From Phyto melanocephala (Eukaryota; Arthropoda; Insecta; Diptera; Rhinophoridae), in NCBI GenBank assembly GCA_941918925.1, contig OW799237.1:71169626-71233625 (forward strand): a DNA stretch of 64,000 bases. Direction: 5' to 3'. A program made the translations under genes and the position numbers. How positions within the stretch are numbered: position 1 is the stretch's first letter; each line of letters starts with the position of its first letter. The notes under the pieces were generated by a model. It had not been told where the DNA came from, made no database searches, and worked only from the letters and a program-made list of their open reading frames with translations. Below are positions 56,064 to 64,000 of the stretch, piece by piece.

Positions 56064-57868
56064 TATACCCGCCACCAAAAAAATGTTGGGGGTATATTCA
56101 TTTTGTCATTCCGTTTGTAACACATCGAAATATCCATTCCACACCCCATAAATTATATATATTCTGAATCAGGGTTTGATTTGATGACGATCTAGCTATG
56201 TCCGTCCGTCTGTTGAAAGCACGATAGAGGTCGCACCGAAAAAGCTAGGGCGCTCAAATTCTGCCAGGATCTTTCTGATAGACAAGGTTTGTTGGGTATT
56301 AAAAATGGGCTAAATCGGAATACTAGGAAGTGAGTTATAGCTCGAAATGCAAGAGTAGGTCGAAAAAACCGTGTCATTCGAACATCAAATAAAATGGAAT
56401 TGTGTCCAAACGCATTAACGTACAGTCATAAAACTTCGAATATATATTTCTCGAGTCAAAACAATATCTCTCCCCAAAAATTGTTTATATCTATGCATTA
56501 GGAAAGGAGTTATAGATAGAAATGTACGAAAATTTATACCGCGCAGTGTATTTTTCAGTATATTTTAAATTTAAACCTAATAAAACGGACAAAATTAGAT
56601 GTACGACTCTGAAATTTTGCACACTTTGCTTTTTGGTGAGGGGCTTTTCTGTAACTGAAAATCAATGCGCCACGCCACGAATAATAAAGGACTATATTGA
56701 AACATCTAAGTTGTACTAATTAGCAAAAACAACTTTGATACGCCCACTATAACGCCCACTTTTCACGTTATCTACCGTTAATGAAATTTAAAAGCTCATA
56801 AAACCGCCAAAACTAGAAGTATGATGATCAAATTTACTACGTGTATCCTTCTAGGCAAAGTCATTACTGTGCCAGAGAATTAAGGTGCCACGCCCACTTT
56901 TACGCCCACTTCCCATATAACGTTTTAACTGAAATTCATATAATTTCTCTATTAATAAAGATTTTGGAATAATACAGGACTATATTGAAATATCTAAGTT
57001 GTATTTATTAGCAGAAACTTTATTGACACGCCTACTTTAACGCCCACTTTCACTAAAAGACTAAATTTACGAAAATATTTTTCTATCATATCGAAGTTAT
57101 AATGGGTGGTTTAATTTTAAGGGACTATGTTGATTTTGAATAAAACACAAATTATTTCAGAAACTATTATCATTTTTTTTTATAATGATAATATTTGTAT
57201 GGTTCAATTATGTATTTAACAAAATATCAGCTAAATGGCCCCCCTCCCCCCATCCTTGGCGCCCCTCCTCTATCTGATGTTCCAAATTTTCAATGATAAT
57301 GTTGATGCTCAATTGTTGGGCATGATGATGAGTCGAGGTTGACTGCTCTTTTACCACACTATCGCAAAAAACAGCAATGGTTCCCATTCAACGAACTAAG
57401 AAGGCATTCACAGATTTTCTAACATTTTATACAGACCTGTTTTGCAGAAATTCAAATATTTTTTAAAATTCTCCCAATTGTGGACGAATTTGAACGATTA
57501 TGATGACCAAAAGAATCGCGAAGTGCACAAAATGCATTTTGATTTGAACGCCCATTTTTAAAAAAAACCTGAATAACTTTAAAGCGTTGCTCATTTGCGT
57601 ATCTTTCCACGGATCAAATTGAGTAAGTTTGAGATTGAGAAATGTCAAATGAAATGCAAGAAAAAACTTGACGTTTAGGTGTTGTTCACCTTCAACATGG
57701 GCCCTTGAAATTTAACCACCCTCTACAAATAAAGTGATACATATTTTATTATAAAGACATTATTCCATAGCGATTAACAAAATAATAAATATTGTGCTTT
57801 AAATGTACACAAAATTGGTGGTGGGTATAAAAGATTCGGCACAACCGAATATAGTGCTCTTACTTGTT
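56064..57868 (+). mobile_element. DINE-like family B, long copy with nested mariner derivative
   Basis: Starts TTATACCCGCCACCAAAAAAATG and GTCATTCCGTTTGTAACACATCGAA, then GTCCGTCCGTCTGTTG. The interior has repeated (A/C)CGCCCACTTT and CATCTAAGTTGTA units. It ends TTGGTGGTGGGTATAAAAGATTCGGCACAACCGAATATAGTGCTCTTACTTGTTA. Positions 57102-57723 are a later mariner insertion. Confidence 0.65.
57102..57723 (-). mobile_element. mariner deletion derivative, left of the defensin gene
   Basis: The ends ATGGGTGGTTTAATTTTAAG and, inverted, GAGGGTGGTTAAATTTCAAG are flanked by TA (57100-57101, 57724-57725). The minus strand shows mariner N-terminal text (QRFKVIQVFFKNGRSNQNAF, then HNRSNSSTIGRI), then degenerate sequence. 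Most of the transposase, including the catalytic domain, is deleted. Same family as 58846-59313. Confidence 0.7.
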
Positions 57869-58070
57869 AAATAATAGGCAGTCAACAAAGGATTAAAAAC
57901 ACTTTTCTGTATTCTATTTCAATTAAAAGAAACGTGCTGTGTTCTTTAATTGAAATATTAATTAAATCACCTTTTAACACAAACAAATATTTAATTGATA
58001 TCAAAACATAATACGTTTAACAAAAGTTTTTCTTTTAAAAATTAACAAGTTTTTGTTATAATTTTTTAAA

Positions 58071-58081
58071 TAAATTTCCCC
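58071..58081 (-). promoter_or_regulatory. possible NF-kappaB-like site upstream of the defensin gene
   Basis: Minus strand GGGGAAATTTA fits a GGGRNNYYY half of insect Rel/Dif sites, about 200 bp upstream of the TATA box. GATAAG-type GATA motifs also occur at 58202 and 58263 (as TTATCT). A combination of Rel and GATA sites is usual for fly immune genes, but this is motif-level evidence only. Confidence 0.35.
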
Positions 58082-58250
58082 AAAACTGAAATTTATGATG
58101 TTTGTTAACTAAACATTAGTATGTTAGTAAATAGTATTTTTAAACAATAAAACACAAAACAATTAAAAAAATGTATGGTTCAGAAGATAAATAAATATTA
58201 ATGATAAGTTTAAATAAAGATGACTTTCAGGCAAAAGCAAAAAATTTTTG

Positions 58251-58287
58251 TATAAATATGCTTTATCTAGTTAATAATACTGTCATA
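58251..58287 (+). promoter_or_regulatory. defensin core promoter
   Basis: TATAAATA at 58251-58258, with GTCATAC providing a plausible initiator A at 58285, about 34 nt downstream. This leaves a ~74-nt 5' UTR before the ATG at 58359. Confidence 0.5.
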
Positions 58288-58358
58288 CAAAGCCCAACGA
58301 TATTTCTTAATACTAATTAACATTTTAAATTAAAATTCTCCGTGTGTTTCTATTCAAA

Positions 58359-58670
58359 ATGAAATTCTTTTGGCCATTGTTGCTTCTTGCTATTTTAACT
58401 ATTCAACTAGTAAAATCTGAAAATGAGAAAGAACTAAACACCAACGATTTTTCGATTGAGAATAACAAGGATTCAGCTGAGGTAATACGCAAGGAGCCTG
58501 CTCAAGGAAAGTCTTTTGATGTAAGACGTGCTAAACGCGAAGCCTGCCACTTTCCGAGTAACCCTTTTAAACGAAGTCATTCGTATTGCAAATTTCATTG
58601 TATAAATCTTAAACACAAGGGTGGCTATTGCGGCGCCAATTTCACATGTGTTTGTCATAAAAACTTGTAA
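58359..58670 (+). CDS. Def: preprodefensin (insect defensin antimicrobial peptide)
   Basis: Insect defensins are secreted peptides active mainly on Gram-positive bacterial membranes, made in fat body or barrier epithelia under Toll/Imd control. The 103-residue precursor has a signal peptide (MKFFWPLLLLAILTIQLVKS), an acidic pro-region (~21-55) and a furin-type RRAKR site at 56-60. A 43-residue mature part follows from residue 61. Cysteines 63, 77, 81, 91, 97 and 99 give spacing C-x13-C-x3-C-x9-C-x5-C-x1-C, the cysteine-stabilised alpha-beta pattern with the GGYC core. Classical fly defensins have x12 in the first loop, so this loop is one longer, and the mature N-terminus (EACHF) differs from the usual AT(C)D. 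ATG 58359 is chosen over the upstream non-ATG extension. Intronless, intact; AATAAA lies at 58733. It is flanked by two mariner derivatives. Confidence 0.9.
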   Translation: MKFFWPLLLLAILTIQLVKSENEKELNTNDFSIENNKDSAEVIRKEPAQGKSFDVRRAKREACHFPSNPFKRSHSYCKFHCINLKHKGGYCGANFTCVCHKNL

Positions 58671-58732
58671 TATGTATCTTGTTTGTATGTGCTACAATTA
58701 AAAAATCATAACGATTGTTAAACGGAATTTAA

Positions 58733-58743
58733 AATAAAATAAA
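58733..58743 (+). terminator. defensin polyadenylation signal
   Basis: Overlapping AATAAAATAAA about 63 nt after the stop codon. Confidence 0.6.
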
Positions 58744-58845
58744 ATTTGAATGTTTAAAAAAGGTCAAAGTCTTTATTTATCTAGTAAGTTAGCAAGTAAT
58801 ATTGAGATAATTGCATATGTTAGGCCCTTTTTGACGAAATAAGTA

Positions 58846-59313
58846 AAGGGTGATTAAATTTTAAGGGCCAATGTTGAATGTGAACCACAACTAAACGTCA
58901 AGATTTTTCTTCTGCATTTCATTTGGTATTTCTCAATTTCGGACTAACTAGAATTGTAAAGAATATTTAAATTTCAGCAAAACAGGTCGGTTTGACATGT
59001 GAAAACATCTCTGAATGCCTTTTTAGTTTGTTGAACGGAAAACATTGCTGTTTTTCGCGATAGTGTGACAAAAGAGCAGTCAACCCTGACTCATCATCGT
59101 GCCCAACAATTGAACATCAACATTGTCATTGAAAATTTACACCATCAGATGGAGATGTGCCGCCGAAGTCCCGGCGGTCATTTGGCCAATATTTTGTTCC
59201 ATACATAATTGACCAATACCAATGTATTATCATAAAACTAAATGACAATAATTTCCTAAATAATTTGTGTTTTATTCAAAATCAACATCGGACCTTCAAA
59301 GTTAACCAACCTT
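58846..59313 (+). mobile_element. mariner deletion derivative, right of the defensin gene
   Basis: Left end AAGGGTGATTAAATTTTAAG and inverted right end AAGGTTGGTTAACTTTGAAG are flanked by TA (58844-58845, 59314-59315). Interior text matches the 57102-57723 copy in the opposite direction. Near the right end MEMCRRSPGGHLANILFHT is the mariner C-terminus. At 468 bp the catalytic core is gone. Confidence 0.7.
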
Positions 59314-59554
59314 TAGTTATTTTTGTTCGAGTTGTCCCGAACTAAATACACGACTTTCGCTTACAAATATACCTGAAAAACAAGCAATTAACCAGTTACC
59401 AATTAAGTTGAATTCTAACTGTTATATAAAGTTAAAAAGAGAAGAACAAGTATCATTTGGTTATTTAGTTGATCACCTGACATAATAAGTTATTTATTTA
59501 AGTCAATTTTTTTTATAATTAACGTTAAATAAGTTTAAAATTATGCCAAGAACT
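59314..59554. other. no gene seen
   Basis: AT-rich spacer. Confidence 0.4.
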
Positions 59555-59830
59555 AAAAGCTTCTAAGTCCTTTTGATGGAGGCAACGATCAGCATAATGA
59601 ATTTAACTAGGGAATATTTTTACGTCGTCAGCATACATTATAACCTTATAACGAGTATTTAATCGTATTTTGCAGAACATTTATTAACATGGAAACAGCA
59701 ATGGACCAAGATGACTTCCCTGCGGAACACGAACATTTTGCCTTATACTTTCCAAGTATAAATAAATGAACTTCAGACTGTTTTCTGACTGTTTTGACTG
59801 ATTTTCTCAAATAGTTTATGGTATTAAGTT
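59555..59830 (-). pseudogene. jockey/CR1-like reverse transcriptase relic 1
   Basis: The minus strand contains NVRVPQGSHLGPLLF, a gap with stops, and KVIMYADDVKIF. These are RT motifs 4 and 5 (PQGSxLGPLLF and YADD). Stops and frameshifts interrupt both. Confidence 0.65.
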
Positions 59831-60400
59831 TAACAATACCTCTGTAATTAGCGATATCTTTTCTGCAGTCATATTTTTATAATGGTATAATAAAAGAGTC
59901 CTGGCATAAAAATGAACAATAACCCGACTTTATTGACATATTGAAAATTGAAGTAAGAGGGGGATCGATAAAGCCTCTGCACATATAATAAGAAGGCAAC
60001 TCGGAATTCCATCAGATCAGTATTAATAACAAAACTTAAGCATTTTTAAACTGATTAGAACAGTTAATTCATCAAGAAATGGAATTGATGTAGCTGGATT
60101 TTATTATTCTGCTAGCAGATAGTAATTCATAGTATTCATCAATTAACATGACCAAGAAGTGGTAGAAAAGAAATCAGTGAACAAATTGCTTATTGTTAAA
60201 TCGTCATGATTAATATATAAATAAATTTTTTCAAAAAAAAAAAATATGGTTGTGGTAACCATAATCGAAGAGCAACATACTATGATTGAATTGTATGATT
60301 ATCTTTAAAACGTATAATGGTTACCGGTTATCATTATTATTTTTAATTAAAGTATCATTCAATAATCATATGTATGACTACAATTGAAATCGACAATCTT

Positions 60401-60500
60401 TGAAACAACAACAAAAACTAAAAATTTGTTTTTGTTTTCAACGTATTTGTACGAATGAATTTTCGCTTGGGGTTTCTTTCGACATCGTTGAACAGGCAGT
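60401..60500 (+). repeat. right-half copy of the foldback element, with loop and part of left arm
   Basis: GAAACAACAACAAAAACTAA through GACATCGTTGAACAGGCAGT. It keeps ~20 bp of the left arm of the 48494-48654 palindrome. Just upstream (60248-60330) GGTAACCATAAT/ATAATGGTTACC forms a separate weak inverted repeat. Confidence 0.75.
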
Positions 60501-60589
60501 TAGATTAATACCCATTATGTTATTATTACACTATACAAAGACATTATCATGATCATTTGGAAATTAAACGTAATTTTCGTATTGATTAA

Positions 60590-60840
60590 TCAACTGTCAA
60601 ACATTTTCACGTCTCAGCGTACATTAAAAGTTTTACAATAGTGGGGAGACACTGGGGAGATCATTGATAAATAGTTAATGAATAAGTGTACCAAGACCAC
60701 TGCCTCGTGGAACGCGGGATTTTACATATATTTTGTTAGATGTACTAATGTTAAAAAGAATAGCCTGCTTTCTTCCATTTAAAAGCGATCTTAACCAGTT
60801 AAGGCTATAACGGGTAAAACACAACAAATTAAATTTCTTT
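60590..60840 (-). pseudogene. jockey/CR1-like reverse transcriptase relic 2
   Basis: On the minus strand are KIYVKSRVPRGSGLGTLI, LFINDLPSVSPLL-like and LMYAE-like text, again RT motifs 4-5 and the spacer typical of the jockey group. It duplicates the region of relic 1, so two separate copies inserted here. Confidence 0.6.
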
Positions 60841-60974
60841 AAAAGTTAATGATTAATTTAATAAAATATAAATTAACTATAAATCGTTTTTTAGTATCCA
60901 AAACATTTAGCTTAGCAATTCTTTTATAGTTTATTATATCAGACTTTTTACCAGATTTATACAAGAAGATAATA

Positions 60975-61745
60975 CAGGGTGGTTCAACCAAACAAACGAT
61001 GTTAACTGTAAATAAATCAAAAAGTTTTCAGAAGATTATCTTAATATTTTTTATTGTGATCTATGAAAATTATGTGTAAATCAAAATTTCGCCCGAATTC
61101 TCGTCACGGCTTCGATGGCATACTTATATCCGATGGTCTATAATTTTAATTACACTGAGACATAGTTGAGGTTAAATGTCGTTAATGTGCTGAATTATCT
61201 TATTCTTTTGTTTTTTACTTACTGACGTATATTTTTTCTTTTAAATATCCCCAAGAAAAGATGTCCTATGGTGTCAAATAACATAATCTTGGCGACCAAT
61301 TAACATAGCCACGACAACACATTCATTGAATATCTTGCTCACAAGAGCTACTGTTTCGTTAACCAAGTGCAAAACATGTCGTCCAGTTCCATATCCGCAT
61401 TTTCTGGACACAAGAATTCGGTTATCAGTCCAACGTAATTTTTTAAAAAGTACGGCCCGATGATGCCGCCAGCCCTATGTCGCACAAGTGTTTTGACATT
61501 CATATTTCCTATAGATCTGGTTTGCTTAAATTTCTGCACAATTCTTCCGATTGGGGATGCATTTGGTTTATTATGCCGGCAAAAAAAAAAACACAAAAGT
61601 CTCAAAAGTCATTTTACGTTTAACGCATATTTTTGAAAAAGGCTTTAACAATCTTAACGCGCTGCTCAATTGAGTACCCCTAAATGACTGAATTTGTCAA
61701 ACACTGAAACACAAAATGTCAAATTAAGTTGGGCAAAATATTATT
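60975..61745 (-). pseudogene. mariner relic
   Basis: It begins after TA with CAGGGTGGTTCAACC, a mariner-style end. The minus strand reads RHNKPNASPIGRIVQKF, an internal deletion, then VRHRAGGIIGPYFLKN, ITEFLCPE and MELDDM. These are followed by degenerate CYLTP, FSWGYLKEKIYV and C-terminal text. A frameshifted, deleted copy. The matching right TIR was not found. Confidence 0.65.
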
Positions 61746-62529
61746 TAAATTAATTTATTTATTATTTATTTATTTAAATTTTATTAAGGTATTAAATAAC
61801 ACATCAATTTATTATTTATGAATCAATTTATTGTGTATTAGTGTTTAATTGCATAAAATGATTTAAAATTTCATTTTAATAATAACGTTTAATTATACAA
61901 TTATTTTATTTAATGCTTTAAATTTAGCGCCCTTTCTTGATTTTCACCAAGTACTCCACATAACTTTTTAATTTTAAAATGATGGATGTAAGCAAGAACC
62001 AACCAGAACGTAATATTTATACTTATTCGTCTAAGGTCTTCAGTGCGGCTATCAAAGAACCAGCCGTTTTAAAGAACTGAAATGAATATAACGTAGATAA
62101 GAGGTATTAAGAATAACTCCGAATAAAATTTTGTATATTTGGAAAGCTAAAGATACACTTTTTAGAAGGTTTATATATTTATTTTTAACTCGAGAATTCA
62201 CAGTTTCACAGAACGAGAATTGAGCCCCATATTGTTGAAGTTAAATAAATTTTTTCGACCTTCTTGTTTAAGACGCCATCTTGGATTTTACACTTTTAAA
62301 TTGTTAACTATATTGTACTGATCAAGCCCTTTTATTTAATAGCAAAATTATTGGGGTTAAAGGGGACAAAGCCGTAACTACTATATTTGACTCATATATT
62401 CACAATTTAGTCTATGACTCCATCTTGGTTTTTTTTTATTTTTAACAAAATACTTTATAAACATTGAGGTAACTAGACCATTCAGAATTGTTTTTGCAAC
62501 ACCAGAATTTTAAAAAATTTACTATTTAA
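61746..62529. other. no gene; one inverted 'AAGGGCTTG' repeat unit
   Basis: GACGCCATCTTGGATTTTAC ... TGATCAAGCCCTTTTATTTA (62270-62350) is the reverse of the repeat unit seen at 10855 and 18900. Otherwise nothing is recognised. Confidence 0.4.
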
Positions 62530-62781
62530 ATTCTGTGGCTTGGAGCTAAAAGAGCCAATGTCAAAAAATTTACTTTTGAGAAAATTGGAATTGAACTTTA
62601 ACTTTTATAGGTGCTTTCATAGTGATATTGGCCAGCATTTTATTTATGAAGCTGTTCTGGGTTAAGTACGACATTAGCTGTTTTACCATAATGAAATAGA
62701 GGAAGAAAACAAATCTAATGCAATGATTAACTCAAAGAACGAAAAAGTGACATTGGCCCTTTTAGCTCCAAGCCACAGAAT
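62530..62781. repeat. MITE with ~33-bp inverted repeats and TAA target duplication
   Basis: ATTCTGTGGCTTGGAGCTAAAAG(A/G)GCCAATGTCA is present at both ends in inverted orientation. TAA flanks the unit at 62527-62529 and 62782-62784. The 252-bp length and TWA duplication suggest a Harbinger-type MITE. Confidence 0.65.
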
Positions 62782-62784
62782 TAA

Positions 62785-63005
62785 TCTAATATATAAAATT
62801 CTCGTGTCCCGGTGTTTGTGATTAAATTCCTCCGCAATGGTTCGACCGATTTTCTTGAAATTTTGTGTGCATATCGGGTAGGTCTGATAATCGCTCAACA
62901 TCTATTATTCATAATCTTCAACGCCACGCCTTTTTTCACGTCCTCTCAGGTCGGCTAGACTTCTGGACCGATCCTCTTGAAATTTTCACATAATTAACTA
63001 AGTTT
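62785..63005 (+). mobile_element. non-autonomous Helitron, family 2, 5' fragment
   Basis: TCTAATATATAAAATTCTCG and GATTAAATTCCTCCGCAATGGTTCGACCGATTTTC match the left end of 27074-27614. The 3' terminus is missing. It inserted immediately beside the MITE's target duplication. Confidence 0.6.
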
Positions 63006-63129
63006 AAGATAGTGAAAAGAAAAAATTTTGTATATATCATTGCATCTGCCAGAGGTTATTAATTCTTAAAAATAAATTTAAAAAATTAGCACAATTGTAT
63101 TTTCTTTTTTATTTATTTATTTTTAATTA

Positions 63130-63182
63130 TTATTTTGCCTTGTACTTGTATGGATCAACTTCGTTGATCATCTTCAGGGGAT
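63130..63182 (-). CDS. probable terminal exon of an unidentified gene
   Basis: A TTTATGTATATTTCAG acceptor ends at 63183 and is followed by 53 nt reading (D)PLKMINEVDPYKYKAK and a TAA at 63130-63132. AATAAATAAATAAA follows within about 15 nt as a polyadenylation signal on the minus strand. Codon use is balanced and GC-richer than the surroundings, which is typical of fly exons. Upstream exons would lie to the right, beyond the inverted repeat and probably outside the window. The product could not be recognised from 17 residues. Confidence 0.45.
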
Positions 63183-63299
63183 CTGAAATATACATAAATT
63201 TTAGAACAAAGAACACTAAAAAAATTAACCCAGAAAAAATATAATTTCAGTTTTCTTTGAAAACAATATTAAAAGGTTAAAGTAAACTTAAATATTCAA

Positions 63300-64000
63300 A
63301 CTTTAATCAGGCTCGAGTTCATAACATTCTTATTATTACAAAGAATTTTTTTATTTGTGATAAATGAAAAAATAATCTGAAAAATTATATTTTTATCGAC
63401 AACTAGCCGAGTGGAATGCATTTTCGAAACCAGCTACGATTTCATCATCAGCACTCTTTGATCGGTGGGTGGGTGGTAAAATTAAATTTACGTAAGCACA
63501 GGGCACGGTGCAAACAATCATTAATTCACTGTTGGTCAATCAACATTCAGTTGTATACTGACCTCACAGAAAAATAAAACAAATGATTATAAACATTGAT
63601 TGTTAAAAACAATCATATCTGTTCTTATCGCTACCTAACTGGTGGCTAGAGCAGGACAATAATAGTGATAAAAATGAAAGATAATAACAAACAGAAGTAA
63701 AAGGGTTGCTGTTGGGCAAAAATTTCAATCTAACTCATTGTGGTAAAAATATATGAAAAAAGGAAAACTAAAAGTAGTTACCGAATTCAATTAACTTAAG
63801 TCCCGTGAGTTAAATAGATGATATTTACAACCAACATGCACCCACCGATCAAAGAGTGCTGATGATGAAATCGTAGCTGGTTTCGAAAATGCATTCCACT
63901 CGGCTAGTTGTCGGTAAAAATATAATTTTTCAGATTATTCTTTCATTTATCACAAATAAAAAAAATTCTTTGTAATAATAAGAATGTTAATATGAACTCG
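63300..64000. repeat. long inverted repeat, cut by the window end
   Basis: Left arm 63314-63475 (from CGAGTTCATAACATTCTTAT to GATCGGTGGGTGGGTGG) is the reverse complement of 63840-64000 (CACCCACCGATCAAAGAG to AGAATGTTAATATGAACTCG). This gives ~160-bp arms around a ~365-bp spacer. The arms contain the dispersed core GCTGATGATGAAATCGTAGC. The right boundary is beyond the window. Confidence 0.75.

Overview
This is an AT-rich, intron-bearing, transposon-crowded piece of a dipteran nuclear genome. It most likely comes from a schizophoran (probably calyptrate, blowfly/house-fly-like) fly. The evidence is two recognisable fly genes with short-exon structure, an insect defensin gene, and abundant mariner, Helitron and DINE-1/Helentron-like repeats. 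The species itself cannot be read from the sequence. Most of the 64 kb is non-coding repeat.

Host genes. (1) Glutaminase (GLS) on the minus strand: three 3' exons at 19574-20996, covering the second half of the catalytic domain and the ankyrin repeats. The most upstream visible exon carries an in-frame TAA where family members have a leucine. (2) A cytochrome b561 gene, best match in memory Drosophila nemy, on the plus strand: four exons from 41481 to 47966, split by a 5.45-kb intron full of nested transposons. (3) A complete intronless preprodefensin at 58359-58670. (4) Two weaker candidates: a TATA promoter with a signal-peptide-like first exon at 31304-31543, and a small terminal exon at 63130-63182 on the minus strand.

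Mobile DNA, left to right. 0-9 kb: jockey, mariner, ITmD37E-like and Tc1 relics plus a Harbinger-like MITE; one mariner is nested inside the ITmD37E-like element. 13-19 kb: a Helitron, DINE-like copies and TIR elements. 21-36 kb: more DINE-like, Helitron and TIR elements, and an internally deleted mariner with intact TIRs. 38.9-40.9 kb: a young 5'-truncated non-LTR retrotransposon with open RT/RNase H, a 12-bp target-site duplication and a CCTAA-repeat tail. 42.8-47.5 kb: a mariner relic split by a hAT-like element that itself holds a DINE cluster. 50.5-52.4 kb: an element with ~520-bp terminal inverted repeats, TTA target duplication and a small Cys-rich ORF. I consider this the best candidate for something undescribed. 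57-59.3 kb: two oppositely oriented mariner deletion derivatives flanking the defensin gene. 59.5-64 kb: jockey and mariner relics, a MITE, and a long inverted repeat that runs off the window.

The host genes do not look functionally linked. The transposons dominate the architecture, providing intron expansion, nested insertions and inverted pairs around genes.
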